From positions 1-37,642 of the forward strand of contig CAYRKT010000009.1 of assembly GCA_964425005.1 (NCBI GenBank): DNA of 37,642 nucleotides. Reading direction: 5' to 3'. Every line of letters starts with the position of its first letter. The first letter of the stretch is position 1. The position numbers were made by a program, and so were the translations under genes. A model generated the notes under the pieces. The model was not told the DNA's origin. It did not search any database and was given only the letters and a program-made list of their open reading frames with translations. Origin of the DNA: CAYRKT01 sp964425005 (GTDB taxonomy: Bacteria; Synergistota; Synergistia; CAYRKT01). Shown piece by piece: positions 25,830 to 33,139 of the stretch.

Positions 25830-26810
25830 CTACCGCTTGGCCAGGGAGCTCCAGAACTTCTTGGCCCCCGGATGGACGGGAACGGAGTCCACCACGGCCT
25901 CCTTGGGGTTGAGATCCGCCATGTCCTTGAAGGACTTGGCGATCTCGTCCTTCTTGTTCCAGAGCACCTCGGCCAGCTTGGAGACCAGGTCCTCCGGCAA
26001 CGACTCGGCTATGGCCAGACAGGTGTAGTCGCCCACGGTGGGGATGGGCTGGGAGACGGACTTGTAGACGCCGGGCTCTATCTCGAACCTGGTGGTGCCT
26101 AGGTACTCGCCCACCGCCTTGATGGCCTCCTCGTCCACCGGCAGGATCACTATCTCCGTCCTGTTCTCGATGTCCATTATCACCGAGGCGACCTTGCTCA
26201 CCTGGAAGGCGAAGCAGTCGATGTGGTTGTCGGCCAGCAGGTCGGCCCCGTCGGAGTAGGAGGCGAACTGCACCTTACCGCCCCAGGACTGGATGTCCTT
26301 CCAGCCAACGCCGTAGCCCTTTTCGAAGATGGTCCTTATCACGAACTCGCTGGCGGTGCCCGGGGTGAGGGTGGCAAATCTTATGGGGAGCTTCTTCCTG
26401 ACTATGTCGCCCACGCTCTTCACGCCCATCTTATCGGCGTAGTCCTTCCTCATCAGGAAGTAGGCGTACTGCCTGTAGAGGTTGGCGAACAGCACCGTCC
26501 CCTTGGCCGGCTCCTTGAAGGGATCGACCCCCTTCACCCCAGCTCCCAGGACCGATAGGGTGGTCAAGCCCACATCCGACTGCCCCTTGGATATGGTCAC
26601 CACGTTGCTGACCCCCCCGCCCGTGCCGCTGGTGACGGGCAGGACCGCCTCGGACCAGATGTTGGCGAAGGCGCCCCCCAGGGCGAACCAGGTACCGCCC
26701 GAGGGACCCGAGACCAGACGGAGCTGCGAGGGCCAACCCGCCCCTCCAGCCACAGCTGCCGAGGCCGCCAGGGCCACCAGCGCCAAAGCCCAAAACCACC
26801 TGAAGCGCAT
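25830..26810 (-). CDS. TAXI-family TRAP transporter solute-binding protein
   Basis: I choose ATG 26810, 6 bases after GGAGGTG. The 326-residue protein starts with a signal peptide (MRFRWFWALALVALAASAAVA). The mature N-terminus LRLVSGPSGGTWFALGGAFA and the GTGGGVSNVVTISKGQSDVG segment are the TAXI family hallmarks. It is a periplasmic receptor that delivers substrate to the TRAP permease encoded downstream. Many TAXI receptors bind glutamate or small carboxylates; the ligand cannot be read from sequence. No lipobox is visible. Confidence 0.94.
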   Translation of the reverse strand: MRFRWFWALALVALAASAAVAGGAGWPSQLRLVSGPSGGTWFALGGAFANIWSEAVLPVTSGTGGGVSNVVTISKGQSDVGLTTLSVLGAGVKGVDPFKEPAKGTVLFANLYRQYAYFLMRKDYADKMGVKSVGDIVRKKLPIRFATLTPGTASEFVIRTIFEKGYGVGWKDIQSWGGKVQFASYSDGADLLADNHIDCFAFQVSKVASVIMDIENRTEIVILPVDEEAIKAVGEYLGTTRFEIEPGVYKSVSQPIPTVGDYTCLAIAESLPEDLVSKLAEVLWNKKDEIAKSFKDMADLNPKEAVVDSVPVHPGAKKFWSSLAKR

Positions 26811-26890
26811 CCATACCACCTCCACCGCCTCTCGGAACTACCACCTGCAGGAGATTTTCCGGCCGCCGCCACCCCTTGACAAGCTTAGGT

Positions 26891-26919
26891 TAATTTAAAC
26901 CACCGAAAGCTTTGGTCAA
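26891..26919 (-). promoter_or_regulatory. Candidate promoter of the TAXI-TRAP genes
   Basis: TTGACC on the minus strand (26919-26914) overlaps the stop codon of the upstream MFS gene. A TTTAAATTA box lies 15-17 bases downstream. The region 26826-26915 has no coding frame. Confidence 0.5.
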
Positions 26920-28127
26920 TTTGTGACCTCCCTTCCCCTCCAGAAGATGAAGGTCAAAAGGACCAGGCCCAGGAGCACCACGAGCGAGGCCCCGTAGAAG
27001 GAGTAGGAGTAGCTACCCATCAGGTCCGCCGTCCTCCCGCCAAAGTAGGGGCCGAAGAGACCGGCCACCCCGAAGGCGGTAAAGAGCAGCCCGTAGTTGG
27101 CCGCCTGGGCCCGCAGGCCGAAGAAGTAGGCGGTGCTACCCGGGAAGAGGGAGAACATGGAGCCGAAGTTCCAGCCCAGGAGCAACGAGATCAGCAGGAA
27201 GAGGGGGGCGCTTGAGGCCAGATGGGGGAAGGAGGCCATGCAGAGCACCTGGGGGCCGAAGGTGGACAGGAAGGCCCTCTTCAGGCCTATCCTGTCGGCC
27301 AGCATCCCCACCAGGGGCCTGGATAGGGCGTTGGATACGCCGTAGACGCTCACCGCCATGGCCGCCACCATGGGGGGCAGGCCAGCCTCCCGGCCCACCG
27401 CAGCTATGAAGGAAAGGCACATGAGCCCTCCGAAGGCGCCGCAGAAGAACGCCAGGTAAAGCGCCCAAAACAGCGGCCTCCTAACGGTCTCCCCGTGGGA
27501 GAGCCCCCTGGAGGGATCCACGGGGGGGAGCTTGACCCCCGAGGGAACGTAGCCCACAGGGGGAGACACCATGAGGGCGCTGGAGATGAGCCCAAAGAGC
27601 CCCATGAGAGACCCGACGACCCAGAACACGTACCTCCAGCCGAGGGAGGGGTTTTCGATCATCCACGTGGCCAAAGGGGCCATGAGGAACGAGCCCAGGC
27701 CCAACCCCATCACCACCACCCCCGTGGCCATAACCCTCCTGTGAGGCCACCATCGGGGGGCCAGCGCTATAGGAGGTATGTACATGAGCCCACCTCCGAA
27801 GCAGGCCACTCCGCTGTAGAACAGGTAGAGCCATCCCCTGCTGGAGGTGAAACCCGCCGCGGCGAAGCCAGCTCCCATGAGCAGAGCGCCCAGGGCCACC
27901 AGGAGACGGGGCGAGAGCCTACCCATGAGCCTGCCCGAGATCAGGCTCGCGAAGCTCAGGACGAACACGCCCAGGCTGAAAGCGAAGGCCAGGTCGGCCC
28001 TGCTCCAGCCGAACTCGGCCTGAAGGGGCTTGACGAAGACGCTCCACGCGTACAGGAGCGCTCCGTTGGCCGTGCTGGAGAGCAACCCCCCCAGCAGAAC
28101 CAGATGAGGGAGCACGAGTCCCGACAC
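26916..28127 (-). CDS. MFS transporter, oxalate/formate antiporter-like family
   Basis: I choose GTG 28127, because AAGGAGGTGG (28141-28132) lies just before it; the in-frame ATG at 28151 is upstream of this site. The 403-residue protein has 12 predicted helices in two halves. It shows YAWSVFVKPLQAEFGWSRAD, GRLMGRLSPR between helices 2 and 3, and ADRIGLKRAF in the second half. This is the OxlT/monocarboxylate branch of the MFS. It probably exchanges or exports a small organic acid; the substrate is unknown. It lies upstream of the TAXI-TRAP genes on the same strand. Confidence 0.9.
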   Translation of the reverse strand: MSGLVLPHLVLLGGLLSSTANGALLYAWSVFVKPLQAEFGWSRADLAFAFSLGVFVLSFASLISGRLMGRLSPRLLVALGALLMGAGFAAAGFTSSRGWLYLFYSGVACFGGGLMYIPPIALAPRWWPHRRVMATGVVVMGLGLGSFLMAPLATWMIENPSLGWRYVFWVVGSLMGLFGLISSALMVSPPVGYVPSGVKLPPVDPSRGLSHGETVRRPLFWALYLAFFCGAFGGLMCLSFIAAVGREAGLPPMVAAMAVSVYGVSNALSRPLVGMLADRIGLKRAFLSTFGPQVLCMASFPHLASSAPLFLLISLLLGWNFGSMFSLFPGSTAYFFGLRAQAANYGLLFTAFGVAGLFGPYFGGRTADLMGSYSYSFYGASLVVLLGLVLLTFIFWRGREVTN

Positions 28128-28179
28128 TAAACCACCTCCTTGAGATTTCATCCGCGAAGACGCCGCGGACGTGTAAGAG

Positions 28180-28185
28180 ATTGTA
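28180..28185 (-). promoter_or_regulatory. Extended -10 element of the MFS transporter promoter
   Basis: TGGTACAAT on the minus strand provides an extended -10 box. The -35 region (TTCTTC) is poor. The predicted leader of about 45 bases holds a 6-bp hairpin (28151-28169). Confidence 0.4.
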
Positions 28186-28226
28186 CCAGCAGGAAGTTGC
28201 CCGAAGAAGTACCAGAAGCCTGGACC

Positions 28227-28265
28227 TTGAACGACCAGCGGCGGAGGGTTAGAATCGCTGGTCGT
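28227..28265 (+). promoter_or_regulatory. Promoter with a 10-bp inverted repeat (candidate operator) before the permease gene
   Basis: TTGAAC (28227-28232) and TAGAAT (28250-28255) are exactly 17 bases apart. A perfect 10-bp dyad has its left arm at 28231-28240 (ACGACCAGCG) and its right arm at 28256-28265, flanking the spacer end and the -10 box. The GGAGG ribosome-binding site of the permease follows at 28276. Confidence 0.65.
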
Positions 28266-28291
28266 ACGAACTCTCCCCGGAGGTAAAGCGG

Positions 28292-29395
28292 ATGATCAGG
28301 AGCTTCGCCAGGAGGATGCGGGAGGACGCGGTGCTCCTCTCCTCGGCGGTGCTCGCGGCCGCCAGCTGCGCGGTATCGCTGGAGGGGTTCAGGAGCATAG
28401 ACTGGGAGGTCATAGCCTCCCTCTTCAACCTCATGGTCACCGTGGAGCTCCTGGAGGGGTTCAGACTGCTGGAGATCGCCGCCCAGAGGATGCTGAGGGC
28501 CCTGGGGAGCACCAGGAAGGCGGCTCTGGCCATGGGGATCTTGACGCTCCTATCCTCCACCCTCTTCACCAACGACGTGGCTCTGCTATCCCTGGTCCCC
28601 GTGTCCCTGACGATGAGCAGGATAGGCTCCTTCGACGCCAGGGAGATCGTCGTCGTACAGACGGTGGCGGCCAACCTGGGCAGCAGCCTCACCCCTATGG
28701 GTAACCCCCAAAACCTCTTCGTCTTCTCCTTCTTCTCCTTATCCCCCACCGACTTCTTCTCCACCACCGCCCCGCTCTTCCTCGCCGGTCTGCTATACGT
28801 GCTCCTGGCCTCCGCAGCTGTGCCCTCCAAGAGGGTGCACCTGCCGACGGAGGGGCTCAGGCTCAGGGCCAGCTTCGGCCTATCGATCACCTGGTTGACC
28901 TTCGCGGCCGTGGTGGCCTCCATCTTCGGTCTGGCGCCCAAACCCGTCGCCACCTCCGTGGTCCTGCTCGCCGCCTGGACCGTCCGGAGGGGGGCTCTGC
29001 TGGAGGTGGACTACAACCTGCTCCTCACCTTCGTCTGCTTCTTCGTCTTCGTGGGCAACGTCTCCTCGGCGGAGGAGGTGAGGAAGACCCTGGGCTCCCT
29101 CCTCTCCGACCCCAGGAGCACCCTGCTGGCCTCCGTGGCCCTGAGCCAGGTCATCAGCAACGTCCCCGCGGCGGTGTTGCTCTCCCCCTTCGCCGGAAGC
29201 CCAAAGGCCCTGCTCCTCGGGGTCAACCTGGGGGGGCTGGGGACCCTGGTCGCCTCCCTGGCGAACCTCATCTCCTTCAAGCTCTACCTGAGGGAAAACC
29301 CGGGAGGGGGAAGGGCCTTCCTCAAGATCTTCACCGTGCACAACGCCCTTCTGCTCCTCCTTCTCCTTCCGCTCTTCGCCCTACTCTGGAGGTGA
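28292..29395 (+). CDS. Anion permease, ArsB/CitM-type ion transporter superfamily
   Basis: A 367-residue membrane protein starting with ATG behind CCGGAGGT. It has about 10 helices. Conserved hairpins of the IT superfamily are visible: STLFTNDVALLSLVPVS, ANLGSSLTPMGNPQNLFVF and, in the second half, SQVISNVPAAVLLSPFA followed by LGGLGTLVASLANLISFK. The NPQN and NVPA motifs are those of YbiR/ArsB-like carriers. The substrate may be an anion or a dicarboxylate. No ars regulatory or reductase genes are nearby, so arsenite is not favoured. The stop is 6 bases before the proposed uvsE start. Confidence 0.88.
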   Translation: MIRSFARRMREDAVLLSSAVLAAASCAVSLEGFRSIDWEVIASLFNLMVTVELLEGFRLLEIAAQRMLRALGSTRKAALAMGILTLLSSTLFTNDVALLSLVPVSLTMSRIGSFDAREIVVVQTVAANLGSSLTPMGNPQNLFVFSFFSLSPTDFFSTTAPLFLAGLLYVLLASAAVPSKRVHLPTEGLRLRASFGLSITWLTFAAVVASIFGLAPKPVATSVVLLAAWTVRRGALLEVDYNLLLTFVCFFVFVGNVSSAEEVRKTLGSLLSDPRSTLLASVALSQVISNVPAAVLLSPFAGSPKALLLGVNLGGLGTLVASLANLISFKLYLRENPGGGRAFLKIFTVHNALLLLLLLPLFALLWR

Positions 29396-29401
29396 GGACC
29401 C

Positions 29402-30304
29402 CTGCCGCTCAGGCTCTCGGGGCTGGGCTTCGGCTTCTTCTGCTCCACCGCCGACGGGAGGATCACCACCAACAGGAAGATGCGACTGAAAAACCTCTCC
29501 AGGGACAGGCTGGTGGAAGCCGTCCGAAGGAACGCCGAGGACCTGGTGAAGCTGGTGGAGATGTCCAGGGGGATGGGGCTTTCCACCTTCCGGGTGGGAT
29601 CGGACCTGATACCCTTCGCCTCCCACCCCCTCTTCGAGGAGGGGTGGCTCTCGGAGGTCAGGCCCATCCTGGAGGGGGCCAGGTCCAGGATAGCTCCCCT
29701 GGGGGTGAGGCTGACCATGCACCCAGGTCAGTTCGTGGTCCTGAGCTCCCCCAGCGACGAGGTGGTCTCCTCCTCCCTGAGGGAGCTCGAGTACCACTTC
29801 TGGGCCCTGGACGTCCTGGGGGCGGGGGAGGAGGGGATAGTGGTGGTCCACCTGGGGGGAACCCGCGGAGACAAGGCCTCCTCGATCAGGCGCTTCCTCT
29901 CGGTGCTGGAGAGGGAGAGCTGGCTCAGGAGGAGGCTCGCCCTGGAGAACGACGAGAGGGCGCTGTCCGCGAGGGAAGCCCTCTCCCTGGCAGAGGCAGG
30001 AGGTATCCCCATGGTCTTCGACCACTACCACCACCGGCTGAACCCATCTCCCTTCGACCCGGAGAGGGCGCTATCCACCTGGGGCAGGAGGACCCCGGAG
30101 GCACACCTCTCATCCAGGCCCAGGGGCGAGGGCAGGAGGGGGGAACACGGGCAGTGGGTCGAGCTGGAGGACGCCCTGGACCTGGCGAGGCTCTTCGGGG
30201 GGGCGAAGGTCGACGTGGTGGTGGAGGCCAAGGGCAAGGAGAAGGCCGTCGAGAGGCTCCTCCAGGAGGCGAGATCGATGGGCCTCCTGGAGGAGACCCC
30301 CTGA
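29402..30304 (+). CDS. uvsE: UV damage endonuclease (UvdE/UvsE), apparent CTG start
   Basis: The first ATG in this frame (29480) would cut off a conserved N-terminal strand (RLSGLGFGFF...TTNRK). No ATG, GTG or TTG lies between it and the upstream stop at 29393. CTG at 29402 stands 7 bases after GGAGGTG, giving 300 residues, the normal family length. TIM-barrel metal ligands are visible: His107 (HPGQ), His150 (VVHLGG), Glu182 (LENDE), Asp207 and His210 (DHYHH), His235, His249 and Glu275 (VVVEAKGK). The position two before His235, a lysine in characterised enzymes, is Glu233. It nicks DNA 5' of UV photoproducts. The gene is probably co-transcribed with the permease. Confidence 0.88.
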   Translation: MPLRLSGLGFGFFCSTADGRITTNRKMRLKNLSRDRLVEAVRRNAEDLVKLVEMSRGMGLSTFRVGSDLIPFASHPLFEEGWLSEVRPILEGARSRIAPLGVRLTMHPGQFVVLSSPSDEVVSSSLRELEYHFWALDVLGAGEEGIVVVHLGGTRGDKASSIRRFLSVLERESWLRRRLALENDERALSAREALSLAEAGGIPMVFDHYHHRLNPSPFDPERALSTWGRRTPEAHLSSRPRGEGRRGEHGQWVELEDALDLARLFGGAKVDVVVEAKGKEKAVERLLQEARSMGLLEETP

Positions 30305-30708
30305 GCCCAAAGCCCCAGGACCTCCCAGGGATCGCCGCCCCGGCGGCGAGGCTAGGATCACCAGCTGGGCGATCCCCCACGCACCGTGAGGGGCTCGCGA
30401 GCACCTGGGCCTCCCGGGGGATATCCGAGGCCTCGAGGGGAGCGACGAGGACGCCTCATCGGTGACCTCCTTCGGGGCCCCCTCCGCGGTGGGCAAGGAA
30501 GACCAGCACCCGAAAGGCCTGAAGGCGAAAGACCACCCCCTCGGGGACGAAGACCCAAAGCGCCTCCACCGCAAAGGCCATGCCGGGCTTATCCCCGTCG
30601 ATCCAGACCGAGCCCGTGGCTGGGTCTACCCGGGAGAAATCCGCCTCCACCGAGTCCCCCTCGCCCTCCGCCCTCCTCCCCTCCCCGACGAGGGCGCACG
30701 CTGGCTTT
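30305..30708 (-). pseudogene. Gene-poor stretch holding a possible broken minus-strand gene
   Basis: No confident gene lies between uvsE and the niaR promoter. On the minus strand a frame from about 30720 (GTG start possible at 30650) to a TGA at 30456 encodes a protein-like 64 to 88 residues, including GSVWIDGDKPGMAFAVEALW and VFRLQAFRVLVFLAH. Codon use is typical of the genome. After the TGA the same frame continues with GVLVAPLEASDIPREAQVLA before losing protein-like character, and a neighbouring frame then reads GAWGIAQLVILA. This pattern suggests a decayed gene with a stop and a frameshift. I recognise no family. A short GC hairpin (30333-30348) follows uvsE. Confidence 0.3.
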
Positions 30709-30737
30709 TTGACAGCAATTTACAGCAGATGTAAAAT
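30709..30737 (+). promoter_or_regulatory. niaR promoter with internal palindrome
   Basis: A full consensus TTGACA (30709-30714) and TAAAAT (30732-30737) are 17 bases apart. The spacer and -10 hold an inverted repeat, TTTACA at 30719-30724 and TGTAAA at 30730-30735, with 5 bases between. A repressor bound there would block RNA polymerase. Confidence 0.75.
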
Positions 30738-30754
30738 AGGTTCGGTGGTCAACG

Positions 30755-31267
30755 GTGGAGGATCGCATAGAGTCGTTGTTGAGGATCCTGAGGGACAGCA
30801 GGGGGCCGGTGAAGGGGGAGGTCCTGGCCTCGGCCCTGGGGGTGAGCCGTCAGTCCGTGGTGGGCTACGTCTCCCTCCTGAGGGAGAGGGGTTTTAGGGT
30901 GGTCTCCACTCGGGACGGCTACCTCCTGGAGGGGGACGATGGGGTGATAAGGAGGGTCGTGGCCTTCAAGCACACCCGCGAGGAGATAGCCGAGGAGCTC
31001 CTGTCCCTGGTCAGGGCCGGCGCGAGGGTGGTGGACGTGATGGTGGAGCACCCGGTCTACGGGGAGCTCAGGGGGAGGATCGACGTCTCCTCGGAGGAGG
31101 AGGTCCTGAAGTTCTTGAGCTTGCTCGTGGGCTCGGGGGCGGTGCCCCTCCTGGAGCTCTCGGGCGGCATACACCTGCACACCATAGAGGCCAGGGACGA
31201 GGCGACGATGGAGAGGGCCCTGGAGAGCGTGAGGAAGTTCCTGGTGCTGGAGGAGGTGCGCCGATGA
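30755..31267 (+). CDS. niaR: NiaR-type transcriptional repressor (HTH plus 3H domain)
   Basis: A 170-residue protein from GTG at 30755 with a short leader. An HTH_11 winged helix occupies about residues 5-60 (VKGEVLASALGVSRQSVVGYVS). The C-terminal 3H domain shows its three conserved histidine motifs: FKHTREEI, VEHPVYGEL and SGGIHLHTIEA. NiaR is the niacin-responsive repressor of NAD synthesis and niacin uptake genes. The palindrome in its own promoter suggests autoregulation of the whole operon. It overlaps the next start by four bases (ATGA). Confidence 0.92.
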   Translation: MEDRIESLLRILRDSRGPVKGEVLASALGVSRQSVVGYVSLLRERGFRVVSTRDGYLLEGDDGVIRRVVAFKHTREEIAEELLSLVRAGARVVDVMVEHPVYGELRGRIDVSSEEEVLKFLSLLVGSGAVPLLELSGGIHLHTIEARDEATMERALESVRKFLVLEEVRR

Positions 31268-31413
31268 GGAGGTTCCTAGAGGGCTTGCTGGTGATCTCGG
31301 CGATGGCCGTGCCGTTCCTCTGGCAGAGGGAGGGGGCCTACGCGTTCTGGATCTGGAGCGCCCAGAGCCTGGCCTACCTGATCTACCTCTCCCTCTGGAG
31401 GTGGGAGAGATGA
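31264..31413 (+). CDS. 49-residue membrane protein, companion of the SSS symporter
   Basis: The ATG overlaps the niaR stop (ATGA), and its own TGA overlaps the next ATG (ATGA). The 49 residues form two hydrophobic helices (about 5-19 and 26-45) with basic ends: MRRFLEG at the start and WRWER at the end. Small two-helix proteins of this kind often precede SSS-family symporters, such as YhdT before PanF. The double ATGA coupling strongly supports a real gene expressed with its neighbours. The function is inferred only from position. Confidence 0.75.
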   Translation: MRRFLEGLLVISAMAVPFLWQREGAYAFWIWSAQSLAYLIYLSLWRWER

Positions 31414-32813
31414 GCGACGCCCTGGTCTACCTGCTTGGGCTGTCCCTGGCCGGGACGGCTCTGGCGGCCTACGCGGGGAGGGCCTCCAGGCTCGAGGACC
31501 AGGAGGACTACTACCTGGCCGGGAGAAGGGTGTCGGGGCTGGTGGCCGCCCTGACCTACGCGGCCACCACCTACTCGGCCTTCATGATGGTGGGGCTCGT
31601 GGGGCTATCCTACCAGGGGGGCGTGGGGGCCCTGGGCTTCGAGCTCTACTACCTGGTGGGGACCCTGTGGCTCCTCTCCTGGGCGGGACCGAAGCTCTGG
31701 AGGAAGGCCAGGGAGCGAGGCTACATAAGCCCCGGCGACATGCTGGCCGACCACTTCGGCAGGCCGACCGCCGTCGTCGGAGCCCTCGTGGCCTCCCTGG
31801 CCCTGCTGCCCTACACCTCAGCCCAGATCATAGGGGTCTCCCTGACCCTCGAGGGCTTCGGCCTTCCCTACGCGGCGGGGGTGGGGATGGCCTCCCTGCT
31901 GGTGGCGCTTTGGGCTTACATGGGGGGGCTAAGGGGGGTGGCCTGGACCGACTCGCTCCTGGGCCTTCTGATGATGGCGTCGGCCTCCTTGGCCCTGGCC
32001 TACGTCCTGGGCCTGGGGGAGATGGGCTTCTCGGCCAGCCTCGAGCGGTTGGGGGAGCTATCCAGGGTGCCCAACTCCTTCTTCAGCCCCTCGCGATTTA
32101 CGTCCCTCACCCTGCCGTGGTTCTTCTTCGCCCTCACCAACCCCCAGGTGGTCCAGCGCACCTTCATAGCCAGGGACGAGGGGGCCTTCCGGAGGATGGT
32201 CATGCTTTTCGGCCTTTTCGGCTTCCTCTACACCCTGGCCGTGGTGGCCATGGGGCTCAAGCTCAGGGCCCTAACCCTGGAGGGGCTCTTCCCGAGCGTC
32301 CGTTCCAGGGACCTGGTCACCCCGACGCTCCTCTCCCTCATGCCCAGACCCCTATCGCTCCTGGTCTCCACCAGCATCTTCGCCGCCGCCCTGAGCACCG
32401 CCAACTCCATAGCGCTCACCCTCTCCTCCATGCTCCAGAGGGACCTCCTCTCCAGCTCGGGCAGGCCCAACAGGTTCATACTGCTCGCCATGACCGCCGC
32501 CGTGGCGGTCCTGGGAGCCCTGAGGCCCAGCTACATAGTGGAGCTATCCGTCATGAGCTCGACCCTCCTCCTGCCCTTCCTGCCCCTTACCGCCTGCGCC
32601 CTCCTGGGGAGGAGGGGATCGCCCGCAGCGGGGGTGACGTCCCTGCTAGTGGGCTTCGGGGTGGGCTTAACCCTCACTGGGCTCAAGGTCGAACCCCTGG
32701 GCCTTCCCCCCTCCGCCTGGACCCTGATGGCCTCATCGGTCCCGCTGACGTGGACCCGGAGGGAGGATCCCGGCGCCCCGCCTCCTTCCAACCGCGAGCG
32801 GGAACTGGTATAA
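31410..32813 (+). CDS. Sodium:solute symporter (SSS family)
   Basis: I choose ATG 31410, coupled by ATGA to the small upstream gene, with GGAGGTG at 31396-31402. The 467-residue protein has about 13 helices. SSS hallmarks include the early DQEDYYLAGRRVSGL segment, the TYAATTYSAFMMVG region of helix 1, GGLRGVAWTDSLLGLLMM (helix 5) and STSIFAAALSTANSIALTLSS (helix 8, sodium-site serines). Substrates of the family range from pantothenate and proline to sugars. Its operon with niaR suggests niacin or a related pyridine, which is inference. The rpmB promoter lies within its last codons. Confidence 0.9.
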   Translation: MSDALVYLLGLSLAGTALAAYAGRASRLEDQEDYYLAGRRVSGLVAALTYAATTYSAFMMVGLVGLSYQGGVGALGFELYYLVGTLWLLSWAGPKLWRKARERGYISPGDMLADHFGRPTAVVGALVASLALLPYTSAQIIGVSLTLEGFGLPYAAGVGMASLLVALWAYMGGLRGVAWTDSLLGLLMMASASLALAYVLGLGEMGFSASLERLGELSRVPNSFFSPSRFTSLTLPWFFFALTNPQVVQRTFIARDEGAFRRMVMLFGLFGFLYTLAVVAMGLKLRALTLEGLFPSVRSRDLVTPTLLSLMPRPLSLLVSTSIFAAALSTANSIALTLSSMLQRDLLSSSGRPNRFILLAMTAAVAVLGALRPSYIVELSVMSSTLLLPFLPLTACALLGRRGSPAAGVTSLLVGFGVGLTLTGLKVEPLGLPPSAWTLMASSVPLTWTRREDPGAPPPSNRERELV

Positions 32814-32814
32814 T
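32809..32814 (+). promoter_or_regulatory. Extended -10 element for rpmB
   Basis: TGGTATAAT gives a perfect extended -10 (TGnTATAAT) overlapping the stop of the symporter gene. The -35 region (TTCCAA at 32786-32791) is weak. Confidence 0.6.
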
Positions 32815-32846
32815 GGTAAGCCGCTTGGAGAAAGGGGGAAGCGAGG

Positions 32847-33035
32847 ATGTCCAGGAAGTGCTACGTGTGCGGCAAAGGACCCATGTCCGGCAACAACGTC
32901 AGTCACTCCAACAGGAGGACCCGCAGGAAGTGGCACCCCAACCTCCAGCCCATCCGGATCGAGGAGGATGGGCTGGTCAGGCGGGTGAAGATATGCACCC
33001 AGTGCCTGAGGACCCTAAAGAGCGCCAGGGTCTGA
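32847..33035 (+). CDS. rpmB: 50S ribosomal protein L28
   Basis: A 62-residue L28 (MSRKCYVCGKGPMSGNNVSH onward, then SNRRTRRKWHPNLQ). Two CxxC pairs, Cys5/Cys8 and Cys50/Cys53, make it the zinc-binding form. A terminator follows 20 bases after the stop, so it is probably mainly a single-gene transcript. Confidence 0.97.
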   Translation: MSRKCYVCGKGPMSGNNVSHSNRRTRRKWHPNLQPIRIEEDGLVRRVKICTQCLRTLKSARV

Positions 33036-33054
33036 AGGGTTGCCGTAGCCCTTG

Positions 33055-33078
33055 GGCCCGGCCTGGGGCCGGGCCTTT
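33055..33078 (+). terminator. Intrinsic terminator after rpmB
   Basis: A perfect 9-bp stem (GGCCCGGCC with GGCCGGGCC) and 3-base loop are followed by TTTATATTC. It is a Rho-independent terminator with a moderately T-rich tail. Confidence 0.8.
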
Positions 33079-33100
33079 ATATTCTCTCAACTCCCTGCGC

Positions 33101-33106
33101 TATAAT
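33101..33106 (+). promoter_or_regulatory. -10 element of the three-gene activase operon
   Basis: A consensus TATAAT lies 34 bases before the ATG at 33140, just downstream of the rpmB terminator. No good -35 hexamer is visible. Confidence 0.5.
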
Positions 33107-33139
33107 ATCTAAGCGACGAGGGCCTGGAAGGGATCGTCG

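Noticed and set aside
28128..28151. ATG start of the MFS gene at 28151
   Set aside because: The strong AAGGAGGTGG lies downstream of it and is spaced for GTG 28127.
28292..29395. Arsenite efflux pump ArsB
   Set aside because: The fold is related, but no arsR, arsC or arsA genes are nearby and the motifs fit the wider ion transporter superfamily equally well.
30456..30458. Selenocysteine reading of the TGA in the minus-strand frame
   Set aside because: No recognisable selenoprotein family or SECIS-like hairpin follows; decay or sequencing error is simpler.
30462..30734. Plus-strand open frame of 90 codons upstream of niaR
   Set aside because: It avoids the AGG arginine codons typical here, runs through the niaR promoter and has no ribosome-binding site; the minus strand is more protein-like.
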